Shown: piece by piece, positions 33,570-43,431 of the stretch
Layout of the letters: each line of letters starts with the position of its first letter
Position numbering within the stretch: the first letter of the stretch is position 1
Source of the DNA: Hyphomicrobiales bacterium
GTDB lineage: Bacteria > Pseudomonadota > Alphaproteobacteria > Rhizobiales > Aestuariivirgaceae
Direction: 5' to 3'
Assembly: GCA_025359045.1 (NCBI GenBank)
Contig: JANYHN010000021.1
Location: 162,721-226,720 of the forward strand
DNA: 64,000 nt
Made by a program: the position numbers and the translations under genes
Notes under the pieces: model-generated
Seen by the model: the letters and a program-made list of their open reading frames with translations, nothing else
Databases searched by the model: none
What the model was told of the DNA's origin: nothing

Positions 33570-35891
33570 TCAGAACAAATCTAACCGCGGATTACGGGCA
33601 ACCCAGGCTTGTTGGGACAACAACACCAAAGTTTCATCAAGATCTGTGCTTGTTTGTGTATTTTCAGCACCCACCTGCCCAATCAACTTTTTGATTACGC
33701 TGCGTTTATCTTCCGCCGGCAATGACTTGAGAAAATCCCTGTTCTTGGGTGTTGCATTGAATTTATCAAGCGCAATCGCAAGGCCTGCATATTCAACAGC
33801 CTTTTGGGGGTTGCGCATATTAGAGGGCCCCTTTGAATAGATGAATGCAAGATTAGATGCTGCCCAATAGTCTCCACGCTCGGCACCAATGGCATACCAC
33901 TTTGCTGCGGCGCCTACATCCTTGGTGACGCCAGCGCCGTTATAATACATGACACCAAGGTCAGTTGGAGCCTGGGGATGGCCACCTAGACTGGCCTTTG
34001 CAAATAAGTCCTTTGCCTTGTTGATGTCTTTCTTAACACCTTTGCCTTGTTGATAGGCAATGGCCAAGTTTCGCATTGAATAGATGTCATCGCGGGCCAA
34101 CCCGGCCTCAAAAAAGCGCACGCCACGTTGCTGATTAATCTTCACGCCTTCGCCATAGTAATACATCGAACCTAACGCGTTCATGGCATAGGTGTGACCC
34201 ATTTCAACTGACTTGTTGAGAAGCCCGATACCATTTTCGAGGTCTTTGGCAACTCCACGTCCTTGCGAAAGATTTCGCCCATATGCCAACATACCGTAGG
34301 GGTCTCCCTGTTCGGCAGCAGTTTTGAAAAGCCCGTTGGCCTCAGATAGATCCTGACTCCGGCCAAGACCGCGCTGGGCCATATAACCCAATTGATAGAA
34401 TGCCCGTACATGTCCAGTGTCCGCTGCTTCCTTGAATAAAGAAAGTGCACCGGCTGTGTCCTTTGCAGCCAATTTAGCACGGCCTAATTCATACTTGTAG
34501 CGCGCAACGGTTGGAAATTTGACCACCGCATCCATGCAGGTCGCAACGGCGGTATCCGGATTGATTTCATTCGGCAGCTTGCCAGTGGTGACGCCTTGCA
34601 GGTCGAGCGGCTCACCTGCTTCTTCGTCACATTGGACAACAAATGGCTCAATGTTTCCGGTCACTGTGGTTGAAGCATTGCCGCCGGAGTCGGCCACTTT
34701 CATTTCAAACTGCTGAACCTTTTTATCTGAATCGATTGCAGGTTCAAAAGTGACCTTCCTCAATGCTTCTCCATTGAGAACGTCGCCTTCGCTCAGAGGG
34801 TTGCCGTCAAGATAAAGCATCCCTGTCGCTGGCACGGCGGTCACTTCAATTTGGTCTGCACCTGCAGCACGCACAATGGGGAAATTATCGAGCATAGCGA
34901 CTTGGCCAACGCCAATTGGCACGCGACGAGGCTTGGAAAGGGCTTGCGAGAGTATTTCTGCAATCTGGTTGATAGGAGCTGTCGCAACCGCAGGAACGTC
35001 TTGCGATGGAGCAGCCGCAATTTTCACAGATGGCTCTTTACTTGCAACGACTGTTTCTGCAGGTGCCAACTTTACGGCTGGACGTTTAAAAAACACAGTT
35101 TGCCCCAAGCTGTCACTCGACCATGGTTTTTGTTTTTGTTCTGTAGCCTTCCAAACATCATCCGTAACTTGCGCAATGGCAGTCTTAACGTCGATGCCCA
35201 CCTTGAATGTATGAGTGATCATCGAAGCAGTGAAGGGCGATTTGTCGCCCTGACCGTCTATTGCCACCGCACCCGGTTGTGTCGAAAACGCAACCAGACT
35301 GCCGAGAGCGCCTTCTTGAGCGGCCAGGCCAACGCCTGCAACCAATAATTGCTTTTCCGGCCCGACAAGAAATGATGATGCAGGGAAAGGATTGTTACGG
35401 CACGAATCCAAAAAAACCAATTGAAGCTTTGAGTTGGATTTCATGTAGGACATGATCGTTTTGACGCTCACCGTCTCTAATTCAAGGTCAGCAGCGGATT
35501 TGAGGTGTGCATCGGTCGGAATGATGCGGTTGTCCCCACCGACCTGAATGCCATGACCTGAGTAGTAAAAAACACTCATGTCCGCGCCTGCGAGGGATCG
35601 AACAAACTTCTCAAATGCTTGGTCAAATCCTACGCGATCGAGATCGATGGCCGACACGACTTCAAAGCCGGATTTTTTCAAGGCCTGCGCAACCGCTACT
35701 GCATCGTTTTTGGGATTAGGAAGGGAGGGGACTGTTTGGTATCCGCTGTTGCCGATAACAAAGGCAACGCGTCGTTCGCTAGCTTCCGCTGCCGACATAA
35801 TCAGCCCAGACGTAATCAGAACTGCAGGGAAAACAAACTTTATTCTTCGTTGCAAATTGTTGAACTGGAAAAATCGCGTTCTCATTTTCAT
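33570..35891 (-). CDS. Caspase-like peptidase (C14) with Sel1 repeats
   Basis: A protein of ~773 residues. An N-terminal membrane/signal segment (18-36) is followed by a caspase-like p20 domain with the catalytic dyad His113 in YYSGHG and Cys164 in LDSCRNNPF. A linker rich in Pro/Val/Ala and a beta-rich middle (~350-480) lead to at least six Sel1/TPR-like repeats (LGYMAQRGLGRSQD, YGRNLSQGRGVAKD, LGSMYYYGEGVK, and so on) to ~740. ATG 35891 is chosen because the hydrophobic segment then lies at the N-terminus; an in-frame ATG at 35984 is possible. It is embedded between T6SS regulators, with motif copy C upstream. The proteolytic target is unknown. Confidence 0.82.
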   Translation of the reverse strand: MKMRTRFFQFNNLQRRIKFVFPAVLITSGLIMSAAEASERRVAFVIGNSGYQTVPSLPNPKNDAVAVAQALKKSGFEVVSAIDLDRVGFDQAFEKFVRSLAGADMSVFYYSGHGIQVGGDNRIIPTDAHLKSAADLELETVSVKTIMSYMKSNSKLQLVFLDSCRNNPFPASSFLVGPEKQLLVAGVGLAAQEGALGSLVAFSTQPGAVAIDGQGDKSPFTASMITHTFKVGIDVKTAIAQVTDDVWKATEQKQKPWSSDSLGQTVFFKRPAVKLAPAETVVASKEPSVKIAAAPSQDVPAVATAPINQIAEILSQALSKPRRVPIGVGQVAMLDNFPIVRAAGADQIEVTAVPATGMLYLDGNPLSEGDVLNGEALRKVTFEPAIDSDKKVQQFEMKVADSGGNASTTVTGNIEPFVVQCDEEAGEPLDLQGVTTGKLPNEINPDTAVATCMDAVVKFPTVARYKYELGRAKLAAKDTAGALSLFKEAADTGHVRAFYQLGYMAQRGLGRSQDLSEANGLFKTAAEQGDPYGMLAYGRNLSQGRGVAKDLENGIGLLNKSVEMGHTYAMNALGSMYYYGEGVKINQQRGVRFFEAGLARDDIYSMRNLAIAYQQGKGVKKDINKAKDLFAKASLGGHPQAPTDLGVMYYNGAGVTKDVGAAAKWYAIGAERGDYWAASNLAFIYSKGPSNMRNPQKAVEYAGLAIALDKFNATPKNRDFLKSLPAEDKRSVIKKLIGQVGAENTQTSTDLDETLVLLSQQAWVARNPRLDLF

Positions 35892-36118
35892 TTTGGAGAA
35901 TTTCTCACAATCAGGACCGCACGGCAAAATTCTAGCAAGATAATGATTGCCTGTCAAAACACTAAGTCGTCCAACTTTTTTCATTGCGTCTCGCCATTTC
36001 CCAGAACAGGGAACTCAGATCGATTGTTAAACAATTTGACTAAGTGCAATTTAAGTCTCTTGATAAAGCTTTGTTTGAACCGTCGGCAGACAATTGAGCA
36101 TATTAGCCCAAGCGCGTA

Positions 36119-36137
36119 TTCCCCCAAACGGATGATA
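36119..36137 (+). promoter_or_regulatory. T6SS-locus motif, copy C (TTCCCCCAAACGGATGATA)
   Basis: Found in the ~360-base stretch between the start of the caspase-like gene and the end of ppkA, 228 bases upstream of ATG 35891 (135 from the alternative start). It matches the consensus at CCCCCAAA and GGATGAT. No other structure was recognised in this stretch. Confidence 0.45.
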
Positions 36138-36252
36138 CGGCCCCAACCGGGCAACTAATTCACGCTGATGTGTTGACTAAATTTAAAGCCCGATCCAACG
36201 TTACATTTTAAGTTTGGCGGCTGATACCGAACGGGAAAGTGGAAATCCAAAT

Positions 36253-38430
36253 TCAATTTCTCTTCAGTGTGACATAAGCCAACTGTGAAGCAAAGCCGTC
36301 CGAGATTTTAGCAGCTTGCAGGAGCGGTTCAACAAAGGCATCAGATTCAAAGGCGTCTTGATCATTGAGTGCAAGCAAAGGTTTAGCGGCGGCTATTGCA
36401 AATATAAACATTGGTAGGTCTGTAGGTGCCGTTCCATCGGCGTTTTCCGGCGGCGAAAGGCTCAATGACGCAAACATGTTCCCAGCCTTCATCTTGATGC
36501 AGTTGGGGCACGAACGATTTACGTTCAATATGCCGCCTGCAATATCAACGACAAAGAGATAGATATTCCGATCACCAATTCCCGTTACAGTAACATTCAA
36601 GGCGTCACCGGCGACTGACTGGCCAGTCTGGTTGCCCTTAATCTCTTTTCGGTCAAGTTTCAGCTCGATCGGATTGGCCAAATTTTCTGGCAACTTGCTT
36701 AATGTTGAAAAAATCAAACACTGTTCTTCTGTCACAGGACGAAAGTCGATGTCCGGCGAGAAACCGGATTTGATTATGAAATCTCGTTTGAAGTCATTCC
36801 TGCTGGAATCTGTGCCCGTCATTGAAAGTTTGGCGGAGGTTTCGGAAAGAGAAACGATCTCAGTCTTCAAACACCCATTGGCACCATAGCCCGATACAAA
36901 GCTTGTCAGCGCCGCGACGTCTAGTTTTGGAGCTGATGCGATTTCCGATGTTGGCTTCGGCTGGGTGGCAATTGGTGCTTCTTTCGTCAATTGATTGGAC
37001 GGGGTAGAGCCCGGCTCTTTTTTCGTAGTGTCGGTCAAAGACGATAGAGTAGTGTCTTGTGGAGTATTCGTCGTTGAAGGTTGCTGCACAGGATTGCTAC
37101 TAGCAACTTTAACACCTTTTGCATCTGTTGTGGCTTCTGCAAAAGGAACTGTGACAACAGGTGGTGGTGGAACTTTCGGCTGCTGCTCCGGAGTAATAGG
37201 TGGATTTGGAGGGTTTGACTCAAGCTTGGGCAACGATTCCACGTTTGCCTGCGGTTGTGTATTCAATGCATTAGTTTCGGATTTAACACTCGCACTTTGG
37301 TTCGTATCTAAGGGCAATGACGTGCTCGCGGCTTGTTGAGTCAGCTCGTCCGTGGTTGTTTGCTGATTTTGTACGTATATCCAACCTCCAAGAACACCCA
37401 CCGCCACGACGGAAAAAAAACCAAGTATCAAAGCTGCATTTCCGAATGCCCCGCTCTTGGATATATTCGCATTGTGTGCCGCAAGGTTTGCCGAAGTCTG
37501 GTTAGATGATTGTTTTTTTGATCCAATATTTGCCGATTTTGTGTTGCCGAGCTTGGCTGACTTCTTTGCTTGTTCCTTGTCCACCCAATCCCGCACTTCC
37601 GCCATATTCGCAGGCCTGTTAGCTGGGTCTGGTTGCAACATGAAAGTGAGGATAGCCCGTAAATCTGGCGGAATTTCAAACGATGCCAAGTCAGGAACTT
37701 TGCGCCGCTTCTCGATGACTTCGACTTGCGAACCACTCATGTCAATTGGCTGGCCACGGACACCTGCGGCCATAGTTAGGCCAAGACTGTATATATCTGA
37801 TTTCGGTGTAACTTCGCCGCCATACAATCCTAATTGTTCTGGTGAGACGTAACTGTATTTTCCGGCGAAACTTCCGCCCAATAATGTGCCGCCGCCAACA
37901 GTGGCAGAGCGTGCAATGCCGAAGTCGATAATCTTTGCGTTTTCAACGAGTCCACCAGGAAGAATGACGTTGTCTGGTGAAATGTCGCGATGAATGACAC
38001 CAGCCTCGTGCGCCTTGTGCAAGCCATCCGCCAGATGCCGTAACAAATTGAAAAAATCCGGTTGGGAAAGCGGTTGCGATTTAGCTCGCTCCCCAAGCGA
38101 AGGGCCGTCAACAAATTCCATCGCCAGATAAGGTCGACCAAGTGCACGATCGAGGGAAAACACATAGTAACGAACGATAGCGTCATGGGAAAGATGATTG
38201 AGAACTCGCGCTTCTTTGCGGAATAATTCAAAGATCATTTCATCGCGCGCATATTCTGGAAGAACAACTTTGATTGCGACCGGATCGCCCGTCTGAATAT
38301 TATGTCCCTTGAAGACTTCGCCCATCCCGCCGACGCCTATGAGTGAGTCAATTCGATATGTTTGGTTGAGCTCGGTACCAATCTCAACCGTGGAACTTCG
38401 AGAAACAATTTGGGTCCGGTCATCAGTCAT
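36253..38430 (-). CDS. ppkA: T6SS-associated Ser/Thr protein kinase PpkA (TagE)
   Basis: A 725-residue membrane kinase. Hanks-type kinase domain in residues ~25-285: glycine loop GVGGMGEV (32-39), Lys54 in VAIK, catalytic HRDISPDN (147-154), DFG (169-171) and SPEQ in place of APE. A membrane helix near 335-355 (LILGFFSVVAVGVLGGWIYV) leads to a Pro/Thr/Gln-rich linker and a ~220-residue periplasmic domain with Cys pairs. In T6SS loci this kinase phosphorylates TssL or Fha and switches secretion on. Its N-terminus DDRTQIV resembles the Thr motif of TssL. pppA, encoded just upstream, is the opposing phosphatase. Confidence 0.92.
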   Translation of the reverse strand: MTDDRTQIVSRSSTVEIGTELNQTYRIDSLIGVGGMGEVFKGHNIQTGDPVAIKVVLPEYARDEMIFELFRKEARVLNHLSHDAIVRYYVFSLDRALGRPYLAMEFVDGPSLGERAKSQPLSQPDFFNLLRHLADGLHKAHEAGVIHRDISPDNVILPGGLVENAKIIDFGIARSATVGGGTLLGGSFAGKYSYVSPEQLGLYGGEVTPKSDIYSLGLTMAAGVRGQPIDMSGSQVEVIEKRRKVPDLASFEIPPDLRAILTFMLQPDPANRPANMAEVRDWVDKEQAKKSAKLGNTKSANIGSKKQSSNQTSANLAAHNANISKSGAFGNAALILGFFSVVAVGVLGGWIYVQNQQTTTDELTQQAASTSLPLDTNQSASVKSETNALNTQPQANVESLPKLESNPPNPPITPEQQPKVPPPPVVTVPFAEATTDAKGVKVASSNPVQQPSTTNTPQDTTLSSLTDTTKKEPGSTPSNQLTKEAPIATQPKPTSEIASAPKLDVAALTSFVSGYGANGCLKTEIVSLSETSAKLSMTGTDSSRNDFKRDFIIKSGFSPDIDFRPVTEEQCLIFSTLSKLPENLANPIELKLDRKEIKGNQTGQSVAGDALNVTVTGIGDRNIYLFVVDIAGGILNVNRSCPNCIKMKAGNMFASLSLSPPENADGTAPTDLPMFIFAIAAAKPLLALNDQDAFESDAFVEPLLQAAKISDGFASQLAYVTLKRN

Positions 38431-38439
38431 GTAATCACC

Positions 38440-39201
38440 CTAGGCCCCATTTATACCTTGTTCGAGTACAATCGTGCTGTCAGCCTTTGCCGTATGCGCA
38501 ATGATGATTGAAATATTGTCTTTTCCCCCGCGCTGCAAAGCAAGACTGAGAAGCTCATCGCAGGCAATTTTAGGCGGGAATTTTCTTACCGAAGCCAGAA
38601 TTTCATCATCAGACACATGGCCAGTTAAACCGTCACTGCATAAAATAAAACAATCACCATATTCAATTTCACCCGAAATGGCATCGAGTTCCAAATCGCG
38701 ATCTACGCCCACTGCTCTCGTGATAACGTTGCGGCGCGGCCATGTCAGTGCTTCCTGCTGGGTTATGGCACCAGAGTTTACAAGTTCCTGAACTTCCGTG
38801 TGATCGTGGGATAACTGTTTCACTGTGCCGCCCCGAACGAGATAGCAACGTGAATCACCAGCCCACAGGCAGGTGTAGCGTCGACCCTCAACAACAAGTG
38901 CGCTGACAGTCGAGCCAACGATGTTTTCGTGGAGGCCATTGGAACGTTGCAACAGTTTCTTATTGACGTTTTCCACGCTCGCCAAAAGATCCGATAGAAT
39001 AATGTTGCTATCCGAGATATTAGCCACGGCCTCGACAATCATGGCACTGGCAATTCCTCCATCTCGGTGGCCACCCATACCATCTGCCACCAGCCAAATC
39101 CCGCGGCGGGCATTTGCATAAATCGCATCTTCATTGACTTTTCGGACGTGGCCAGGATGGGTCACCGTCGCAGTGTCGAAACTATATATTGGCAAAATCA
39201 T
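38440..39201 (-). CDS. pppA: T6SS-associated PP2C phosphatase PppA
   Basis: A 253-residue PP2C-type phosphatase that reverses PpkA phosphorylation. Metal-binding motifs: NEDAIY near 23, VADGMGGHRDG near 38-48, ILCSDGLTGHV near 178 and KDNISIII near 228. ATG 39201 overlaps the stop of tagF as ATGA and is preferred to an in-frame start 33 bases further upstream inside tagF. The order tagF, pppA, ppkA is a common regulatory module. Confidence 0.92.
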   Translation of the reverse strand: MILPIYSFDTATVTHPGHVRKVNEDAIYANARRGIWLVADGMGGHRDGGIASAMIVEAVANISDSNIILSDLLASVENVNKKLLQRSNGLHENIVGSTVSALVVEGRRYTCLWAGDSRCYLVRGGTVKQLSHDHTEVQELVNSGAITQQEALTWPRRNVITRAVGVDRDLELDAISGEIEYGDCFILCSDGLTGHVSDDEILASVRKFPPKIACDELLSLALQRGGKDNISIIIAHTAKADSTIVLEQGINGA

Positions 39202-39863
39202 GGTGTGGCCAATCCGGTCATGAAAGTCGTCCAAAGTGAAGGCTGTAGCGGCCCGTGAGTTGTGATCAATTGCGCAGGGTCGTTGTCACCGCCTGCAGTC
39301 CACCAAATGCCACGATGATAGCTCAGATTCATTCGGTCTGAATCGCGTAACTTTAAGAAGGCCGATTGCAACGGTTCAGAATTTTCAGTCCAAATGTGGA
39401 TTGAGCTTTTCTCTTGACGATTTAACGCGGGCAAAAAACCTGCTGGTAATCCCACATTTTGCAGAACCCGACTGGCGTCAAATTCGGTTCCATCTTGCAA
39501 TTGTTCCAGCAATGCATTTTCACAAGCTGCATACCAGGGCTCCAATTCACCCGCATCTGGTGGAGCTGGCCACAGGTTGTCAGTTTCCACAGCACAAATG
39601 CTGAGCGGAAAATAGCGACCGACGCCATCGACAGATGGCATGATGGCACCTGTTGCGGCCTGACCAAAAACCCCTGGCCCACACCAGAATCTCCAAATCG
39701 GTTGCGTTAGAAAAACATTTACCCAATTACCGCCCATGGCGTGACGACTTTCAGCAATGGCTGCTTGCAACCAACTCTCCCAACCGTTGAGAAACGGCCT
39801 GGGAACATTGTAAGAAACAAAATCACGCTTGGCAGGGAGCTTACCAAATATCCCGCATTGCAT
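39198..39863 (-). CDS. tagF: T6SS regulator TagF (ImpM-like)
   Basis: A 221-residue TagF, a cytoplasmic post-translational repressor of the T6SS. Family features: CGIFGKLPAKRDFVSYNVPR at the N-terminus, FLNGWESWLQAAIAESR, and the WVNVFLTQPIWRFWCGPGVF block near 47-66. In some bacteria TagF is fused to PppA; here the genes are separate but overlap by ATGA, suggesting coupled production. It starts 7 bases after the tssM stop. Confidence 0.9.
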   Translation of the reverse strand: MQCGIFGKLPAKRDFVSYNVPRPFLNGWESWLQAAIAESRHAMGGNWVNVFLTQPIWRFWCGPGVFGQAATGAIMPSVDGVGRYFPLSICAVETDNLWPAPPDAGELEPWYAACENALLEQLQDGTEFDASRVLQNVGLPAGFLPALNRQEKSSIHIWTENSEPLQSAFLKLRDSDRMNLSYHRGIWWTAGGDNDPAQLITTHGPLQPSLWTTFMTGLATP

Positions 39864-39870
39864 GGCGCAC

Positions 39871-42800
39871 CTACAAACCAGTTGGGCAAGTGAATTTCAC
39901 TCGCGAAATAACCGTGAATGGATTTTCGAGAGTATCGAAAGTCATTTGATATGTGATTTCCCTGCCAGCGATAATAAATTGCACTGTAGCCTTGTTTCCG
40001 GATTGTCGCAGAGTGCCGGCCCTGAGCAGCCGTTGCAGTGCCCAAGGTCCGGAGAACTGGAGAGTAACCGGAGCACCAGCGGTTCCAACAGGCAGTGAAA
40101 CAGAGGCGGTGCCATCAGGTGACCGACCTGGCCACTCAAAGTCTGCCCGTGTCTCTACCCCAAAGGGACTCTCAAGTTTAACGCCATTGACTTCAAATGT
40201 AGCCGAGGGGACATTTTGGCTGAGAGTCTTCATTACCATCGCAAATTTGACGTTTGGTGATGTCCCTTGTCCCGTGAAAAATGCATCTTTAATACGCGCG
40301 GCATTTTGGAATTGTCCCAACGCCGCAGGCGAAAGTCCCTGGCTTAATTTAGAAGTCTGTTTCCAAACCCAAACTTTGCCCGAGGTATCAACGAGATCAG
40401 CCAACTTCTCTCGGAAGAAAGCGTCGAACAAACCGTTTGGTCCAAAGACACGCGCAAAATCTGTCATTGGTAATTCAGACTTACTCTTTTCCACAAATGG
40501 AAACCGGCTCGTGGCTTCTGTGCATTTTTGGAAAACTGTACCGCTCATCTGCCCACTCAGATCCGTTGTTCGCTCGACCACGATTTTTTTCTCGAACTCC
40601 TGCATGTTGGCTTTCAACATGCTTGAAAAGGGCTCCTCGAGGCGCGACGTGCTTGTCGAAAGTGCCGCCAGAAATTGCAACAAGTTTTGGTGTGCTTGAG
40701 TGGCTTGCTCAAACTTCTGCTCATCAAGAAGACTTTGATAGAGACCCTTCAATTGTTCCACCAACCCATCAATCTGGCTCTTGCCGCCGACTGACTCTGC
40801 CAATTCGTGATAACGCCTGAAATGCTCTTGAATGAAAGCCCCGGGGACAAATGGCTTGCCAATCTCACCGCCGCGCGCGTCTGACTTTTTTGCCGCATCC
40901 AAGCCGATTTCTACCATATTACCAATCTGACTTGATTTGTTTGTCACCAGATCGGCTGCAGCTTTTGTCAGCTTGCCTGTAATAGCATCCTTCGGGACTG
41001 CCTTGGCAACTGTAAGACGGGTCTCGTCAGCCACAGATTCAAGCAACAATTTGACTGGTGAAGATGCTCCTGTCGCGGCGCGCAGCACAACATAATCTGG
41101 CGCGTCATTTACAAAGCTTCGCAATTTTAGCTTGCTCAGCTCATTCCCCCAAGTTTTGATGAACTCTTCGTCGTAAAGTTTGAACAGGTCGGGTCCCAAT
41201 CCTGAAAATTGTTTGTCGAGGTTGTCTTTGCCATCTGCGGTGCCCAACACCCATTTTTCCGATTGGAGCAGCGAAATAACGGCGTTCATTCTTGCCAAAA
41301 ATAATTTGTAGAAACCGTCATAGGTGAAAATCGCAGGAGCACCCACACTCTCCAGCGGCGAACCATCGCGTGTTGCAAAAACTGAAGCTGCATCAGCACC
41401 AGCATGTTGAATAACGGTCCAATCCGCAACGTCTGGGTCATGGGCTGTTGATTTGATCAGCGCAAATGCCCGCTCTGCCAAGGTGAGCCTCGCAAGAGAA
41501 GCCTGCGTCGCTTTCACCAAGTCACCGTTCAGTGGTATCGCCCGGAAGGTTCCCGCAGAAATATTCAACATAGCTTCAAGGTGCTGTTTTAGGCTTTCGC
41601 GCAGCGGCCTATTTGGCTCACCCGGATACAGAGCTTCCCAATCCCCCTGCATCCATCCAGACATCAATGCCGTATCGACTGGCACTGACGGATCACCGCT
41701 GAGCATCATGTAGACCTTCAGCGGCTCGTAGAGTTGTTCAGGTTTGCTTTGCAAATCTGCTAAACGCTTTTCAAGATGCAAAACAAGTCGCGGCCGGAGC
41801 ACGCGGTTCAAAGCTGTTTCATAGGCCGAGCTTGCAGCAACTGCGATACGGCGGTGTTGGCCAAGCCCCAGTGTTTCGGAAGCCGGCACATTGTCATTTG
41901 CGTTTGCATAACCGCGCGGAAAATTTCTCAACGTATCAAGCGGCCCTGCAATTTTCTGAAAGTCAGTATCGTCAATTGGATCTTGCGTAATCAGCGCTGT
42001 ATTGCCGGTTGAATAGGATTGCGAGGCCACATTGGTAGATGCGATCAAGTGCGTGTTTGCGAAATAGCTATTCGCCCATCCTCCAAGTGTAGCGAACGTG
42101 ACCAAACCGATAAGTCCATAAGCTGTCGCTCTCAATAACAACTTGCGCCGCACTGCTGACGCATTCGTGGAAACCCAGCCAGCTTCGCCAAAAACAACTT
42201 TGGTGAGCAAGTTCTCTAGGAAATAGCTTTTTGAGCGTCCGGAATAAACGGCGCTCATGGCGTTTCCCAAACCCATGCTTCTTGCAAGAGATCCCAACAC
42301 CCGGTCGATCGGTGTTCCCTCTTGCGTGCCTGAGGTAAAATAAAAGCCGCGTAACGTGGCACTTGTCTGATAACGTGTCGGTTCAAAAATCTGGTTCAAA
42401 AATGCTGTGACGAGAGGTTTCAATGCCACAAGCTGGGTGGGAAACCCAACGAGGCGAACTCGGGAAATTGGATCCGGTTCCTCTTGCAATCGGTCGGGTA
42501 ATTCAGCTGTAAGCCTTGAAATCAAAAGTTCAATTTCACTGCCAACTTCCGCGACATGGTTTTCTTTCTTATTGCTTGTCTGGAATGTGGCACCCCAGAC
42601 GACCTTTCGCCTTTGTTCATCCAGATTGCCAAAGAACTCATTGAAACCCGCGATCAGATCAGATTTTGTAAAAAGCAGATAGACTGGGAAATCAACTTGT
42701 AACCGATTATTGAGTTCTGTCAGGCGTTTGCGGATGGCGACTGCATGGGCAGCGAGCTCCGCTTGGTTGCCGGAAAGAATGTCTCCAATGCTGATGGCAA

Positions 42801-43431
42801 CCAGAACCCCATTAATCGGTTGTCGTGTGCGATGCTTTTTCAGCATGTCAAGGAAGGCGAGCCAACTTTTGCGGTCGACATCTGTATCCGAGTCTTGGGT
42901 TGTGTAACGACCGGCGGTATCAATGAACACTGCTTCCTCTGTAAACCACCAATCGCAATATCTCGTGCCACCGCTACCAGCCACCGGCCCGTTTGCATGG
43001 GCAGCAATCGGAAATTTTAGGCCACAGTTCATTAGCGCTGTAGTTTTGCCAGCCCCTGGCGGCCCGACAATCAAGTACCAAGGGAGCTCATACAGAAAAT
43101 CGCCTTTCGTTCTCTGTGATCCCTTCAACGTGATGAGTGCATCTTGCATTTTTTCAGCAAGAACCGATGCATCTGAATTGTCATCCTCAGGCTCTTGCAC
43201 AACAATGTTTGCCGCAAGCTCCTCTGCGGATTTGCGTTGTTTGTGGATGCGGTAGGTAAGGATGCCAAAGAAAATTGCGAGCAACAGAACAATCATCGCA
43301 AGGCGTAGCCACGCGTTATTGAACGGCTCAACACCGCCAATTGCGATCAGAGGAAAGACAAACCAAATCAGCACACAAAGTAAAACCACTGCAATCAGGC
43401 TTGCGATAAATATAAGCCAGCGTTTCATCAC
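39871..43431 (-). CDS. tssM: T6SS membrane-complex protein TssM (IcmF)
   Basis: An 1186-residue TssM that spans the inner membrane and forms the secretion channel with TssL. Two N-terminal helices (5-32 and 43-62), then a cytoplasmic NTPase domain with intact Walker A GPPGAGKTT (123-131). A third helix near 448-468 leads to a long periplasmic part with the C-terminal beta domain (TLQFSGPWALQRLL, then FEWPGRSPDG). The ATG overlaps the tssL stop by ATGA. Intact Walker A suggests ATP binding, as reported for the Agrobacterium protein. Confidence 0.94.
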   Translation of the reverse strand: MMKRWLIFIASLIAVVLLCVLIWFVFPLIAIGGVEPFNNAWLRLAMIVLLLAIFFGILTYRIHKQRKSAEELAANIVVQEPEDDNSDASVLAEKMQDALITLKGSQRTKGDFLYELPWYLIVGPPGAGKTTALMNCGLKFPIAAHANGPVAGSGGTRYCDWWFTEEAVFIDTAGRYTTQDSDTDVDRKSWLAFLDMLKKHRTRQPINGVLVAISIGDILSGNQAELAAHAVAIRKRLTELNNRLQVDFPVYLLFTKSDLIAGFNEFFGNLDEQRRKVVWGATFQTSNKKENHVAEVGSEIELLISRLTAELPDRLQEEPDPISRVRLVGFPTQLVALKPLVTAFLNQIFEPTRYQTSATLRGFYFTSGTQEGTPIDRVLGSLARSMGLGNAMSAVYSGRSKSYFLENLLTKVVFGEAGWVSTNASAVRRKLLLRATAYGLIGLVTFATLGGWANSYFANTHLIASTNVASQSYSTGNTALITQDPIDDTDFQKIAGPLDTLRNFPRGYANANDNVPASETLGLGQHRRIAVAASSAYETALNRVLRPRLVLHLEKRLADLQSKPEQLYEPLKVYMMLSGDPSVPVDTALMSGWMQGDWEALYPGEPNRPLRESLKQHLEAMLNISAGTFRAIPLNGDLVKATQASLARLTLAERAFALIKSTAHDPDVADWTVIQHAGADAASVFATRDGSPLESVGAPAIFTYDGFYKLFLARMNAVISLLQSEKWVLGTADGKDNLDKQFSGLGPDLFKLYDEEFIKTWGNELSKLKLRSFVNDAPDYVVLRAATGASSPVKLLLESVADETRLTVAKAVPKDAITGKLTKAAADLVTNKSSQIGNMVEIGLDAAKKSDARGGEIGKPFVPGAFIQEHFRRYHELAESVGGKSQIDGLVEQLKGLYQSLLDEQKFEQATQAHQNLLQFLAALSTSTSRLEEPFSSMLKANMQEFEKKIVVERTTDLSGQMSGTVFQKCTEATSRFPFVEKSKSELPMTDFARVFGPNGLFDAFFREKLADLVDTSGKVWVWKQTSKLSQGLSPAALGQFQNAARIKDAFFTGQGTSPNVKFAMVMKTLSQNVPSATFEVNGVKLESPFGVETRADFEWPGRSPDGTASVSLPVGTAGAPVTLQFSGPWALQRLLRAGTLRQSGNKATVQFIIAGREITYQMTFDTLENPFTVISRVKFTCPTGL

